DNA from: Georgenia satyanarayanai
GTDB taxonomy: Bacteria; Actinomycetota; Actinomycetes; Actinomycetales; Actinomycetaceae
Direction: 5' to 3'
DNA length: 64,000 nucleotides
NCBI RefSeq assembly: GCF_009193135.1
Contig: NZ_VUKC01000007.1
Span: forward strand, 1 to 64,000
Both the position numbers and the translations under genes were made by a program. Numbering within the stretch: position 1 is the first letter of the stretch; each line of letters opens with the position of its first letter. Positions 25,999 through 34,368 of this stretch are shown here, piece by piece. The notes beneath the pieces were generated by a model. It did not search any database, was not told where the DNA came from, and worked only from the letters and a program-made list of their open reading frames with translations.

Positions 25999-27141
25999 CT
26001 ATCTGCGATCAAAGCCAGGGCTCACTCGCCCGGCGCTCGCCGCCGATTCGTCTGGAGGCGGGGCAGGCTGGCCGAGCGACGCGGACATGATCGACTCCGC
26101 CGCCTTCCTCGTGCGGTCCTCAGCGGTCGGCCAGAGATGGGCGTAGGTGTTGAGGGTCGTCGTCGCCTTCGCGTGGCCGAGCGAGCGCTGGACGGTCACG
26201 ACGTCGCATCCGGCCGCGACCAGCCCGGAGGCGTAGAAGTGGCGCAGGTCGTGGAGCTTGATGCCGGATAGACCCGCGTCGCGCAGCGTCTTACGCCACC
26301 AGTAGCCGACGGTGTTCTGGTGCGGAGGGCCTTCCTCGTCGCCGGCGAAGAGCCAGCGACTCTTCCCGACGGTGCCGTAGTCGGCGACGTGCTTGGCGAG
26401 CACGTTCACCAGACCATCGGCCAGGTAGACCACGCGCTCGGAGCCATACTTCGGCGCTCGTACGTCGATCTCCCCGCCGTTGAGGCGCTGGATCTGGCGG
26501 GAGACCGTGAGCGTCTTGCGCAGAAAGTCCACGTCGCCAAGTTGGACTCCGGCGGCTTCGCCGAGCCGTAGGCCGGCGAACGCGCAGAGGGCGATGAAGG
26601 GCCGGAACCGTTTTTCGGCCACGGCCATCAGCTGTCCCACCTCCTCGGGAGTGGGAATCGACATGGCGACGTCGGACCGACGGCGGCGGGGGAGGCGCAC
26701 GCCGTCGGTCGGGTCGGAGCCGATCACCTTGTCCTTGACGGCGGCGCGGAACACTGACCTGACGTTGACGTACCGAGTCTTGATCGTGCCGGGGGCGAGA
26801 CCTGCGGCGTTCATCTGCTTGATCCAGGCCTCGATGTCGGAGCGGCGGACCTCCTTCATCGGCTTCCCCGCAAACGGCGTTCTGGCCGCCAGCGACATTG
26901 CGAGCACGGTACCGGGTGCCCAAACCTGGCGGGCCGACCACTCGCCGAAGAACGCAGCGAACGTGACCCGTCCGGCCTGGGGATCGGCGTACGTGCCGGT
27001 GACGACCGCCGAGGTGACCTGATCCAGCCACTGTTGGGCGTCGACCTTGCGGTCGAAGTGCCGCGAGTGCTCCTTGCCGGCCTCGTCGCGGTACCGCGCC
27101 CGCCACTTGCCGTTCTCCCGTTTGGCGATGTTCCCCGCCAT
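25999..27141 (-). CDS. int: Tyrosine site-specific integrase
   Basis: A 380-residue phage-type integrase that would insert and excise the island by recombining att sites. An N-terminal arm-binding domain (1-60, GKWRARYRDEAGKEHSRHF) and a SAM-like core-binding domain (60-150) are followed by the catalytic domain with all active residues: R192 in AGLRLGEA, K231 in PKYGSER, H297 and R300 in HDLR, H323 in LGHA and nucleophile Y333 in NTYAH. The ATG at 27141 has AAAGGAG upstream. The excisionase lies 58 bp upstream on the same strand. A damaged second copy lies at 18885-19420. Whether this enzyme uses the ychF-site repeats, which are 10-12 kb away, is uncertain. Confidence 0.96.
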   Translation of the reverse strand: MAGNIAKRENGKWRARYRDEAGKEHSRHFDRKVDAQQWLDQVTSAVVTGTYADPQAGRVTFAAFFGEWSARQVWAPGTVLAMSLAARTPFAGKPMKEVRRSDIEAWIKQMNAAGLAPGTIKTRYVNVRSVFRAAVKDKVIGSDPTDGVRLPRRRRSDVAMSIPTPEEVGQLMAVAEKRFRPFIALCAFAGLRLGEAAGVQLGDVDFLRKTLTVSRQIQRLNGGEIDVRAPKYGSERVVYLADGLVNVLAKHVADYGTVGKSRWLFAGDEEGPPHQNTVGYWWRKTLRDAGLSGIKLHDLRHFYASGLVAAGCDVVTVQRSLGHAKATTTLNTYAHLWPTAEDRTRKAAESIMSASLGQPAPPPDESAASAGRVSPGFDRR

Positions 27142-27199
27142 GACGATGCTCCTTTCGGGATGACTCCATGGTTACTCCGCGAGAGAACGGCAGGCGGCC

Positions 27200-27439
27200 T
27201 CAGCGGTGGTTTTGTGGACGGCTCGCCTGCTCGGTGAGCCAGCGGACGAGCTCGCTGCGCCAGTAGCGGACGTGGCGGCCGATCTTGAAGCTCCGTGGTC
27301 CGGCGCCGAGGTGGCGCCAGTAGCGCAGGGTGCCCTCGGGGACGCGGAGGAAGGCGCAGGCTTCCTGGAGGGTGAGCATCTCGTCGCCGGGGTTCGTGAT
27401 CGGACGGTTCTCGATGGGGTTGGTCGGTGAGGCGGTCAT
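27200..27439 (-). CDS. xis: Excisionase / helix-turn-helix DNA-binding protein
   Basis: A 79-residue MerR-like winged-helix protein of the excisionase type: MLTLQEACAFLRVPEGTLRY, then W-R-H and GPRSFKIGRHVRYWRSELVRWL. It bends DNA and directs the integrase towards excision. Two ATG codons are possible, at 27445 and 27439. The second is favoured because GAGGAG lies 7 nt upstream of it, whereas it almost touches the first. It sits directly before int on the same strand, the usual order for actinobacterial integrative elements. Confidence 0.9.
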   Translation of the reverse strand: MTASPTNPIENRPITNPGDEMLTLQEACAFLRVPEGTLRYWRHLGAGPRSFKIGRHVRYWRSELVRWLTEQASRPQNHR

Positions 27440-27503
27440 CGTCATGCTCCTCGGTGCTCGACCCGGCTGGGTCGTCAGCCGGTGTCTCCGGCGTCAATAG
27501 AGA

Positions 27504-27543
27504 GGTGTGCATGGCGCACCAATCGATGATCGGCGATCATTGA
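27504..27543. promoter_or_regulatory. Two palindromes between xis and the XRE regulator
   Basis: GGTGTGCATGGCGCACC (27504-27520, 6 of 7 pairs) is followed at once by TCGATGATCGGCGATCATTGA (27523-27543, 8 of 9 pairs, core ATGATC-GGC-GATCAT exact). Both lie in the divergent promoter region and the second ends 3 bp before the regulator start. They are likely operators for the XRE protein controlling xis-int and itself. Confidence 0.55.
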
Positions 27544-27546
27544 CCG

Positions 27547-28176
27547 GTGGTGAAGATGACGGTGATCGAGTCTGCCCGGAGAGCGGCGGGCTTGTCTCAG
27601 CGCCGGCTGGCCGAGCTGGCGGGGACCCAGCAGTCGTCGGTGTCGGAGTACGAGAAGCGCCGGAAGTCACCGACGCTAGAGGTCGTCGAGCGGTTGCTGG
27701 ACGCTGCGGACTCGGAGCTTACGACGAACCCCCGGGTCGACTTCGTTTACCTGGAGGATCCCGTGCTCGACTTGTTTGCGGTGCCGAACAGGCTCTGGCA
27801 GGTCCCGGTGCCCCGGTGCTTCTCGCGCGTCCAGCTCTTTCCGGTCCGGGGATACGCGGACGGCAAGGAGATCTGGGACCTGTCGGATCCTGCCGAGCGG
27901 ATCGAGTTCTATGAACTGGCGCTGTGCCACGCCCCCGACGACGTACTCCTCGAGACGGTCGACGGCGCCCTGTTGGTCGGGGCCTGGCCGAGCATGCGCC
28001 TTCCTGATTCGGTCCGCGCGGCGTGGCAGCCGTTGATCGACGAGGCCAAGGGCGGGGCCTCCCGTGAGGATCCACCGCTCGACCCCGCTGGGTACAACGC
28101 GCGGATCGCGGCCGACATGGGCGTCGTTTGGCCACGAAAAGGCAAGGCTTGGCGCCGGATTCCCGTCACAGGCTGA
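27547..28176 (+). CDS. XRE-family transcriptional regulator
   Basis: A 209-residue protein. Residues 4-60 form a Cro/C1-type helix-turn-helix (ESARRAAGLSQRRLAELAGT, then QQSSVSEYEKRRKSPTLEVVERLLDAA). The remaining 150 residues (LFPVRGYADGKEIWDLSDPA, ERIEFYELALCHAPDD) form a domain of unknown function with no recognised catalytic motif. It diverges from xis-int and is convergent with the relaxase, overlapping its 3' end by 11 nt. Probably the switch controlling integration and excision. An antitoxin role is possible but no toxin gene is adjacent. The start may be GTG 27547, GTG 27550 or ATG 27556. Confidence 0.8.
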   Translation: MVKMTVIESARRAAGLSQRRLAELAGTQQSSVSEYEKRRKSPTLEVVERLLDAADSELTTNPRVDFVYLEDPVLDLFAVPNRLWQVPVPRCFSRVQLFPVRGYADGKEIWDLSDPAERIEFYELALCHAPDDVLLETVDGALLVGAWPSMRLPDSVRAAWQPLIDEAKGGASREDPPLDPAGYNARIAADMGVVWPRKGKAWRRIPVTG

Positions 28177-30751
28177 GGCCGCGGTCGCGGGCGGCCGTGC
28201 CTGGTTGACGGCGTCGGGGGCCGTAGCGGTTGAGCGCCTCGAGTGCCTGCTGTCGCGCCTGCGCGGGTCCGAGGTCGGCGCGGTCGCGGCTGAAGATCTC
28301 GATCCACTGGCTGCGGGCATCCTCGACATTCTCGGCGACGAGGTGAGCGACGTTGGTCTGCCGGCCGCGGGTCATGGCGACATACGCGGATGCGGCGCCG
28401 GTGTGTTCGCCGATGGCGACATGGGCGTTCGTGACGGTGCTGCCCTGGGCGCCGTGGACGGTGGTGGCGTAGGCGAGCTCGACGAATCGTGAGGCGTAGA
28501 TGGCGGGGACCTCTCGATCTCGCCCCCGGCCGTGGAGCAGCAGGCTGCCATCCCTGCCGATTCGGGCGACGATCCAGGTCTGGCGGTTCGCGACCTGCAG
28601 GTCCGGATCGTTGCGCCGCGTCGCGACGCGGTCCCCGATCCCGATCCGGTCGCCGCTGGCCGTCGTGATCTCCACACGTGTGTTCTCGTGGTGGCGTTGG
28701 TGCCGGATGGCCGCGTTGAGGTCCGCGACCTGCTCGTGGGTGTCGGCGATGACGAGGTCGCCGCTCGCGCCGGCGTCGGCGAGAGCGGCCGTGCGTTCGA
28801 CGTCGGAGGCGTGGATCGCGATGTGTCCGCGGCGGTGGAGCGCGTTGAACACCCGGCCCGCGTCGTCGCCCGTGCGCATGCGCAGACTCAGCGCGGCGTA
28901 TTCGGAGTCGGCGAACCGGCGCACCTTCTCAAGGGTGACGACCGCGGTCGGGTGCGCCCATGCCGCCGCGTGATCGAGCACGCCGCCGCGCCCGACGGCG
29001 GGGAGCTGGTGCCGGTCTCCGACGAACGCGACCCGTGCACCGGCCTCGTCGGCGATGGTGAGCAGTGCTCGGGCGGTGTCCTGGTCCAGCATCCCCGCTT
29101 CGTCGACGAGGAGCAGGTCGCGGGGCCGGAGTTGGGCGCTCGGATCGGGAGCTGGGCTCGGCCGGCGAGTCCAGTGCCCGTCGGCGTCCCAGCGCCATCC
29201 GTGCTGGTGGATCAGCCAGGCGGCAGAGTGGCCGCCGGCCCCGGTCTCGGCGGCGGCGACCTCCGCCGCCTTCAACGTCGGCGTCACGACCATCAGCTGA
29301 TGGCCCCGTCGGGACAGCAGGTGCTGCGTGGCCCGAAGCGCCGTCGTCTTCCCCGCACCGGCGGCCCCTTCGACTACCACGAGTGGTCCGTCGCCAGCCA
29401 GGGCACCGATTACGGCGGCTTGGGCCGCGTCGAGCCGGATCGGGCCGCGCGCGGTCAGGCCGAGCGTGCGGGCCGGGTGTGCCCGGCGCGCCATCCGGGC
29501 GACGACGTCGGCCTCGACCTCCAGAACCTGCGGCGAGGTGAACGAACGGATGTGCTCAGGTACGTCGGTCCGGTCCAGCAGCCTGACGCATCGCCCGACG
29601 GTGCGAGCGGTGATGTCCTCGGCGAGCTCGCCTCGCGCGGCCGGGTCAGCGAGGAGGCCGGTCTGTGCGAGGAGGACCTCGGCCGTCCCGCGGATGTCGG
29701 CGGTGTTCCATGCCGACCGCTTCGCCCCGAGGATGGAGACGACAAGGTCAGCTGCGGCGTCGCGGTCGATCCATCCCGGGCGTGGGCATGTGAGCGGAAC
29801 GGGTCGGGTTGGGTCGCGGTAGCCGAGGTCACGGAGCTCGGCGTTCCAACGTGCCACGAGGTCGCGGCCGTCCTGCGGGACGATCTTGTCGGGACGGGCC
29901 TCAGCCCACGCGCGCCGGTCCCACCCCTCGCGCAGCCGGGGCCCTGGCTCCTCGCCACGGTGCGCGCTCCGCCAGGCTGCCTCGTAGCGGTCCGCGTTGC
30001 GCCGGATCTGCGCGGTGCGGGCGCTGAACGCCCCGACGTACGGGACCAGCTGGCGGATCTCGCTCGTCGTCGGATCGAGCGTCATCCCGTGCGCGGCGAG
30101 CACCGCCCGGAACTGTGGGTCGGTCGCGACTGCGGCGTGGCCGATGCCGTTGATCGCCTCAATGCTGTCGCGGATTCCGACGGAGTGGATGCCGCGCCAG
30201 GCACCGGCGGCGTAGACGCGGGCGTTGATCTGGAGATGAAGGTGCCGGTGCGGGTCGCCGGCACGGGAGGTGTAGTGCCGGATGACGGCGGCCTCGATCC
30301 GTTCGACCGGCACCTGCACCTGCTGCCCACGTGGCCCGACCCGCGTCGTCGCGTGCTGGGCGACCCAACTGACGATCTCTGCGGCGGCCCGGTCCTGCGC
30401 GTCGTCCAGCGCGGCTGAGACCTCCGGATGGTGCGCAGCGGCCAGTGACCAGGTCTTGGGCCCGTTGACGGTGACCTCGACAAACCGCAGCGCGTTCGCG
30501 TCCTGGCGGACCCAGCCCTTCGGGCGGCCGGTGTCAATGTCGACGCCGGCGACCCACCGCTCGTAGGTCTCGCCGTCCATCGAACCCGCGTGCCCAACGC
30601 TCTCCGGCGTCGCGGTGAATCGCTCGGCGACGCCGGACCCCTCACCGAGGTAGTAGTCGTCGGCCCGGGACCGATCGCGCTCGACGTAAGCCCGGGCGGC
30701 CTTCGCCGCGCCGCGGTAGAACTTCACTCCGCCGTGCACCCGGACCACCAC
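28166..30751 (-). CDS. mobF: MobF-family conjugative relaxase-helicase (TrwC/TraI-like)
   Basis: An 861-residue relaxase that nicks the transfer origin and unwinds the strand for conjugation. The TrwC domain starts VVRVHGGVKFYRG with the catalytic tyrosine pair Y33-Y34 in DDYYLGEG, and the metal-binding three-histidine motif is H168-x-H170-x-H172 (HRHLHL). A RecD-like helicase follows with Walker A EGAAGAGKTT (461-470), LLLVDEAGMLD, VGDRHQLPAVGRGG, and the C-terminal motif YATTVHGAQGST with YVAMTRGR. Length is a little short of typical TraI proteins but the domains are complete. Its 3' end overlaps the XRE gene. Tandem hairpins just upstream may be oriT. Confidence 0.95.
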   Translation of the reverse strand: MVVRVHGGVKFYRGAAKAARAYVERDRSRADDYYLGEGSGVAERFTATPESVGHAGSMDGETYERWVAGVDIDTGRPKGWVRQDANALRFVEVTVNGPKTWSLAAAHHPEVSAALDDAQDRAAAEIVSWVAQHATTRVGPRGQQVQVPVERIEAAVIRHYTSRAGDPHRHLHLQINARVYAAGAWRGIHSVGIRDSIEAINGIGHAAVATDPQFRAVLAAHGMTLDPTTSEIRQLVPYVGAFSARTAQIRRNADRYEAAWRSAHRGEEPGPRLREGWDRRAWAEARPDKIVPQDGRDLVARWNAELRDLGYRDPTRPVPLTCPRPGWIDRDAAADLVVSILGAKRSAWNTADIRGTAEVLLAQTGLLADPAARGELAEDITARTVGRCVRLLDRTDVPEHIRSFTSPQVLEVEADVVARMARRAHPARTLGLTARGPIRLDAAQAAVIGALAGDGPLVVVEGAAGAGKTTALRATQHLLSRRGHQLMVVTPTLKAAEVAAAETGAGGHSAAWLIHQHGWRWDADGHWTRRPSPAPDPSAQLRPRDLLLVDEAGMLDQDTARALLTIADEAGARVAFVGDRHQLPAVGRGGVLDHAAAWAHPTAVVTLEKVRRFADSEYAALSLRMRTGDDAGRVFNALHRRGHIAIHASDVERTAALADAGASGDLVIADTHEQVADLNAAIRHQRHHENTRVEITTASGDRIGIGDRVATRRNDPDLQVANRQTWIVARIGRDGSLLLHGRGRDREVPAIYASRFVELAYATTVHGAQGSTVTNAHVAIGEHTGAASAYVAMTRGRQTNVAHLVAENVEDARSQWIEIFSRDRADLGPAQARQQALEALNRYGPRRRQPGTAARDRGLSL

Positions 30752-31183
30752 CTCCGCGGACGTCCGTCGACAACCAACGGACCCCCAGAAATGCCGCGTG
30801 GGCCGCCCGATGCCGGGCGGCCCATCTACGTCATTCGTAGCATGCGTGCCGCTCGATTGGGAGGCCCTGAGAGAGGACTTGAAGTATTAGGTGGGACCGG
30901 ATTTTCGCGGCCGTGGAGAGTCAACGAATTCCAGTGAGAACTAGAGATCAGGCGTCGGTGTCAGGCGTGAGCGCAGATGCGGACACGGGGCAGTCAGGCC
31001 GCTGAGGATGAGCTCCTTCACGAGCCGAGCACGGAGCATCGGAGGCAGACCACGCCTCGTACGTGGCCCCATTGCGAGCTGCGCCGTCGGTCGGGTCTTA
31101 TGGCACGCTCGACCGGCGACCGTACCTCTTGGCACGGCGAGCGTCCGCTGGTGGTTCCTCGTACGGAACCGGACCGTCACAGC
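30752..31183. other. Intergenic region with oriT candidate
   Basis: The gap of 432 bp between relaxase and HNH gene, both minus. Apart from the two hairpins at 30799-30840 I see no structure or convincing ORF. The stretch around 30880-30950 is locally AT-richer. Confidence 0.4.
30799..30840. other. Tandem hairpins upstream of relaxase, oriT candidate
   Basis: TGGGCCGCCCG (30799-30809) and CGGGCGGCCCA (30814-30824) form a perfect 11-bp stem with an ATGC loop. CTACG-TCATT-CGTAG (30826-30840) forms a second. They lie 48 bp before the relaxase start. Relaxase genes commonly sit beside their oriT, and hairpins flank nic sites, but no nic sequence is recognised; the first could instead be a terminator of the upstream gene. 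Confidence 0.4.
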
Positions 31184-32248
31184 CTATTCTGCCCTGGACT
31201 GTCGGGAGATCCTGCTATCAATGATGGAGGCCATTTCATAAGGACTGATAGCGTCCGGACGCTCGCTACGTTCCTTGGCTTCGGCCTGGATTATCGCCCG
31301 CCACTGCTCCACATCGATCACTGGGAGTTTCTCGCCCCACTCGTGATCCTCATGTTCCAGTCGCACGATCCGCATGCTGATGATCCCGTCGCCATCCCGG
31401 GCGAGGAGCACACCTTCGTCGAATCTGTAGAACGGGTCAATATCCTCTCGAACTGCACGGACGACCAGATTAGCTGCCTTCGTCAACTCGATCGTGAGGC
31501 ACCAAGTTATCGCGCACTCCAACTGAAACTTGGTGGAGAGTTCCTGGTATAGTTCTGGGTTCCAGCCGATCCGCTTGTACTCACGGTCAAGCTCCCATCG
31601 TTGCTCGCCGTCCCGGTCGAAGGTTTCGAGGATGTGAGCAGTGATCGCGTCGAGAGCCTCGCGAAATCGACCGAAAGCCTCCCGGATCGCGGGAAAGTCC
31701 GATGGCCAATCTTTTGCGAGTAGCCACTCACTGGTCTCCAGCATCGCGGATCGAAATCTGTCCGGGAGGAGGGGGATCGGGTAATTCAGGTTGAATGTGA
31801 GGTCCTGCCATTCCTCCACAAGCATCTTGTCTTCCCAGACCTTCGCCGAGGCGGCTACGCGCTCTGCGACTCGCCGACGCGCCTCGTCGGCCGTAGATCT
31901 CGTGGCACGCATGGCGGCCTCATGGTCGACCCGCATCTGTTCAAGGTCTTCGATGCTGTAGCCGCGACCTGAGTCTTTATCGACCATCGTATGGTGCGTC
32001 GGGCACAAGAGGATCAAGTTGCCATAAGTATCGATCTCATCTCGCGGGTACTCGGGATCATGCCGAGGACCGTCGACCCTGCCCGATCGGATGTGGGCTT
32101 CTTCGCCAATGACTGCTCCTGCTTCGCCCAAGACCCGCGACTCAGGGTCATCGAGGTTGATGGTGAGTTCCTGCGAGCAGCCCGGAAACGCGCACAGATT
32201 GTTGGCTCGTCCCCATAACAGCTTACGCTCAACTACTCCTATCGACAT
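31184..32248 (-). CDS. HNH endonuclease-domain protein
   Basis: A 354-residue protein. The N-terminal HNH/treble-clef nuclease domain (1-90) has C19 and C24 (LCAFPGC), H52 in EEAHIRSG, N77 in DTYGNLILLC, C82 and the H85-H86 pair in PTHHTMVD, a full zinc-plus-catalytic set. Residues 100-354 are mostly helical and acidic, with many Trp and Glu, not matching a family known to me. Third-position GC is clearly lower than in the core genes. A stand-alone HNH with a long unknown domain in a mobile island is typical of restriction-like or phage-defence effectors; this role is inferred. Confidence 0.8.
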   Translation of the reverse strand: MSIGVVERKLLWGRANNLCAFPGCSQELTINLDDPESRVLGEAGAVIGEEAHIRSGRVDGPRHDPEYPRDEIDTYGNLILLCPTHHTMVDKDSGRGYSIEDLEQMRVDHEAAMRATRSTADEARRRVAERVAASAKVWEDKMLVEEWQDLTFNLNYPIPLLPDRFRSAMLETSEWLLAKDWPSDFPAIREAFGRFREALDAITAHILETFDRDGEQRWELDREYKRIGWNPELYQELSTKFQLECAITWCLTIELTKAANLVVRAVREDIDPFYRFDEGVLLARDGDGIISMRIVRLEHEDHEWGEKLPVIDVEQWRAIIQAEAKERSERPDAISPYEMASIIDSRISRQSRAE

Positions 32249-32859
32249 AGGTACAAGTTACGTGGTCGCGGGGCCGTCGTGCGCGGCGCCAACCAGGTTC
32301 CTGACCCGGTGCCGCCCCGTGGCCTCGCATGCGGGCATCCGCGTTCGTAATTGGGCGAGACGTGCACTGGGCCGACCGAGGCCGTTCAACATAGGAACGT
32401 CCGGACGAAACACGTTGTGGGGCCCGGAGGCCGGAGCGGCGCCCCGGGAGGAGATCCCCTGCGGGCTCCGCACAGCGCTCTTACACCCGACGAATCGCGC
32501 CACGACGTTGACCGACGGCGCCGGGCGTGACCTTTGAGGCGCAGCGCGTTTTGGGTTGGGCAGCCCGCAGCACACCGGCCCTCGCCAGCCGGACACCGAG
32601 TTCTGCCACAGTTGTTACCCGTTCGCGAGTGGGGTCTGCCGCGGACGGCGTTCGTCGTCGCGGCGACGTGCCGAGTCCCGAAGTTCGCGAGAAAGCTCTA
32701 CAGCCAGTGGCTCGACGCACGGCCCCCCGCCCTTGGCGCCAGGCACTCCGGCGAACGATACTCGACGCCGGACTTCGGCTACTGGCGGTGAGGGTGTCGG
32801 TGGCACTGGGTACGGTCGAGTCGTGGCATAAATGATGGAACCGGGCGAGGGAGACGACG
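32249..32859. other. Non-coding or decayed region
   Basis: About 610 bp between divergent genes. Several short ORFs exist on both strands but overlap each other and look like GC-rich chance frames. No RNA gene, repeat or recognised protein relic was found. It must contain the promoters for the HNH gene and for the gene at 32860. Confidence 0.4.
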
Positions 32860-33792
32860 ATGACGCAAAGCGCTGCTGGCTGGACCAGAGACCGAGCGGA
32901 ACTGATCGCGTGGCAGGTCCTTGTGTGGCTGGCGCAGCAGCCGTCAGGGCACGACGGGGACACCGCGCCCTTCCGCGAGGATCGCGGGCTCGCAGCGGAG
33001 GACTTGCTGTCCGCCATGCGGCGCCTGCGAAGCGAGGGCTTCACCGAGCGCCCCGATTTCATGGTCGCCGATGAGACTTGGGCTGACGTCACGAACGCCG
33101 GGCATGTGGAAGCGCAGCGCATCGAGGCAGCGCGGTCGGACCGATCAAAGCGAGCAATCGCGTGCCGAGAAGCTCTGCTTGACTGGCTATATGAGAACGA
33201 GGTTGGCCCAAGGCCGAGCCACTACCCGGTCACGAGTCATTTCCTCGGCGACACGCGGGCTTACTTTTTCGGAGACCCATTCGCCGAGTCGGAGGTGGAC
33301 CGGGCTGCCGCATTTCTCAAGAATCAGGGTCTGATCGCCGGGATTGACACGGCACAATCAGCGGGGCCGGTCCGGTCGAAAATCACAGATCGGGGGCTTC
33401 GCCTGGTCGAGGAGCAGGGTGGAAGGTTGTACGTCCCGGCCACTTCCACCCCATCATTCACGAACGTCATACACGGCTCCGTCGGTCAAATCGCACAAGG
33501 GAGCCACTTCCAGCAGGTGCAGAACTTGGGCACCGATCCGGAGGCTCTCCGATCCGCGCTGGAAGCGGTCGCCGCAGCCGTCGAGGAACTTGGAGACGAC
33601 GATCGCGCGACGGCAAGCCGGGCAATCGCGACGATTGAGGACGAGGCCGCCGACGGCTTCCCGGAGCCGGGCACGGTTCGCCGTCGCGCAGAGCGTCTGC
33701 AAGAGATCGCCGAACGGGTGGGGACTGCCGCACTGACCTCAGCGGTGGGACAACTGATCACAGCTCTCGGCCCTCAGGTGCTCGGTGGGTAG
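32860..33792 (+). CDS. Uncharacterised winged-helix-like island protein
   Basis: A 310-residue protein, not recognised. Residues 10-185 are helical with two winged-helix-like sections (WLAQQPSGHDGDT, EDLLSAMRRLRSEGFTER, AAFLKNQGLIAGI, and KITDRGLRLVEEQG). A short distinct motif, FTNVIHGSVGQIAQGS, lies at about 205-220; similar Asn/Gly-rich spacers are seen in bacterial conflict proteins before effector or membrane modules. The C-terminal 90 residues are acidic helices ending TSAVGQLITALGPQVLGG, weakly hydrophobic. The ATG at 32860 has GAGGGAGACGACG upstream. A standalone gene between HNH and the SIR2-HerA operon. Function unknown. Confidence 0.65.
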   Translation: MTQSAAGWTRDRAELIAWQVLVWLAQQPSGHDGDTAPFREDRGLAAEDLLSAMRRLRSEGFTERPDFMVADETWADVTNAGHVEAQRIEAARSDRSKRAIACREALLDWLYENEVGPRPSHYPVTSHFLGDTRAYFFGDPFAESEVDRAAAFLKNQGLIAGIDTAQSAGPVRSKITDRGLRLVEEQGGRLYVPATSTPSFTNVIHGSVGQIAQGSHFQQVQNLGTDPEALRSALEAVAAAVEELGDDDRATASRAIATIEDEAADGFPEPGTVRRRAERLQEIAERVGTAALTSAVGQLITALGPQVLGG

Positions 33793-34152
33793 TTGCTCCC
33801 GGCGTTGACGCCGCACCCAGGGGGCACGGTCAACAGGGCCCGGACAACCGCACGCCACCCCCTGCGCAGGGCTGCCCGCGGACGTCCGCCGTGTGATGAC
33901 TAGGTCCAGCGACCCAGTAGACCGGATTGCTGATCCCGTAGCCGGCTAATCCTTCGGCGAGCCCGCGTCCGCCGCAGAGTGCTGGGCGATCTAGACCACC
34001 GCCGCTCCCGAGGCAGAGCGGCTGCGGCCGTGGTTGCGCTGTCCCCAGCAAGGGATCCGCTGTGGAGACGGTGCCTGACCGAGGACCAGTCCAGCACCCG
34101 ACGACGTCTACGACGACGCTGTTCTCTGTCCTCCCGCTCGTGTGTCTTCAGG
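33793..34152. other. Intergenic region, nothing recognised
   Basis: About 360 bp between convergent genes. Frames on both strands look accidental. No strong hairpin was identified. Confidence 0.4.
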
Positions 34153-34368
34153 TCACCCGGTCCATCGGCCGTTCGGCTTGCTGTCGAGCACGGTCGCAAT
34201 ATACTTCCCGCGAGAATCAGCGGTGAACTCCTGCCACACGGTCGGCGGGCAGGCCTGGTATGCCCATTCCACGCCGTCAGGGAACCGAACGAGAATGGTC
34301 TCGGTTTCCTGCAGATAGGCCTCGGCGATGATCCTGCTGGAGCCAGTGACGGGTTGCCAGTCGATCAT
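34153..34368 (-). CDS. KTSC-domain small protein
   Basis: A 71-residue protein matching the KTSC domain: GSSRIIAEAYLQETETILVRF, then PDGVEWAYQACPPTVWQEFT and SRGKYIATVL. KTSC is a small beta-rich domain (named for a motif in lysyl-tRNA synthetase-associated proteins) often found alone or next to conflict genes. The ATG at 34368 has AGGGGA 6 nt upstream and overlaps the herA stop (ATGA), so it is the third gene of the SIR2-herA operon. A longer frame to 34449 exists inside herA and is not needed. Function not known; context suggests an accessory of the SIR2-HerA system. Confidence 0.8.
   Translation of the reverse strand: MIDWQPVTGSSRIIAEAYLQETETILVRFPDGVEWAYQACPPTVWQEFTADSRGKYIATVLDSKPNGRWTG

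Noticed and set aside
32481-33122. Minus-strand ORF crossing the start of the 32860 gene
   Set aside because: The product is Ser/Arg-rich without conserved look, and it overlaps a better-supported gene.
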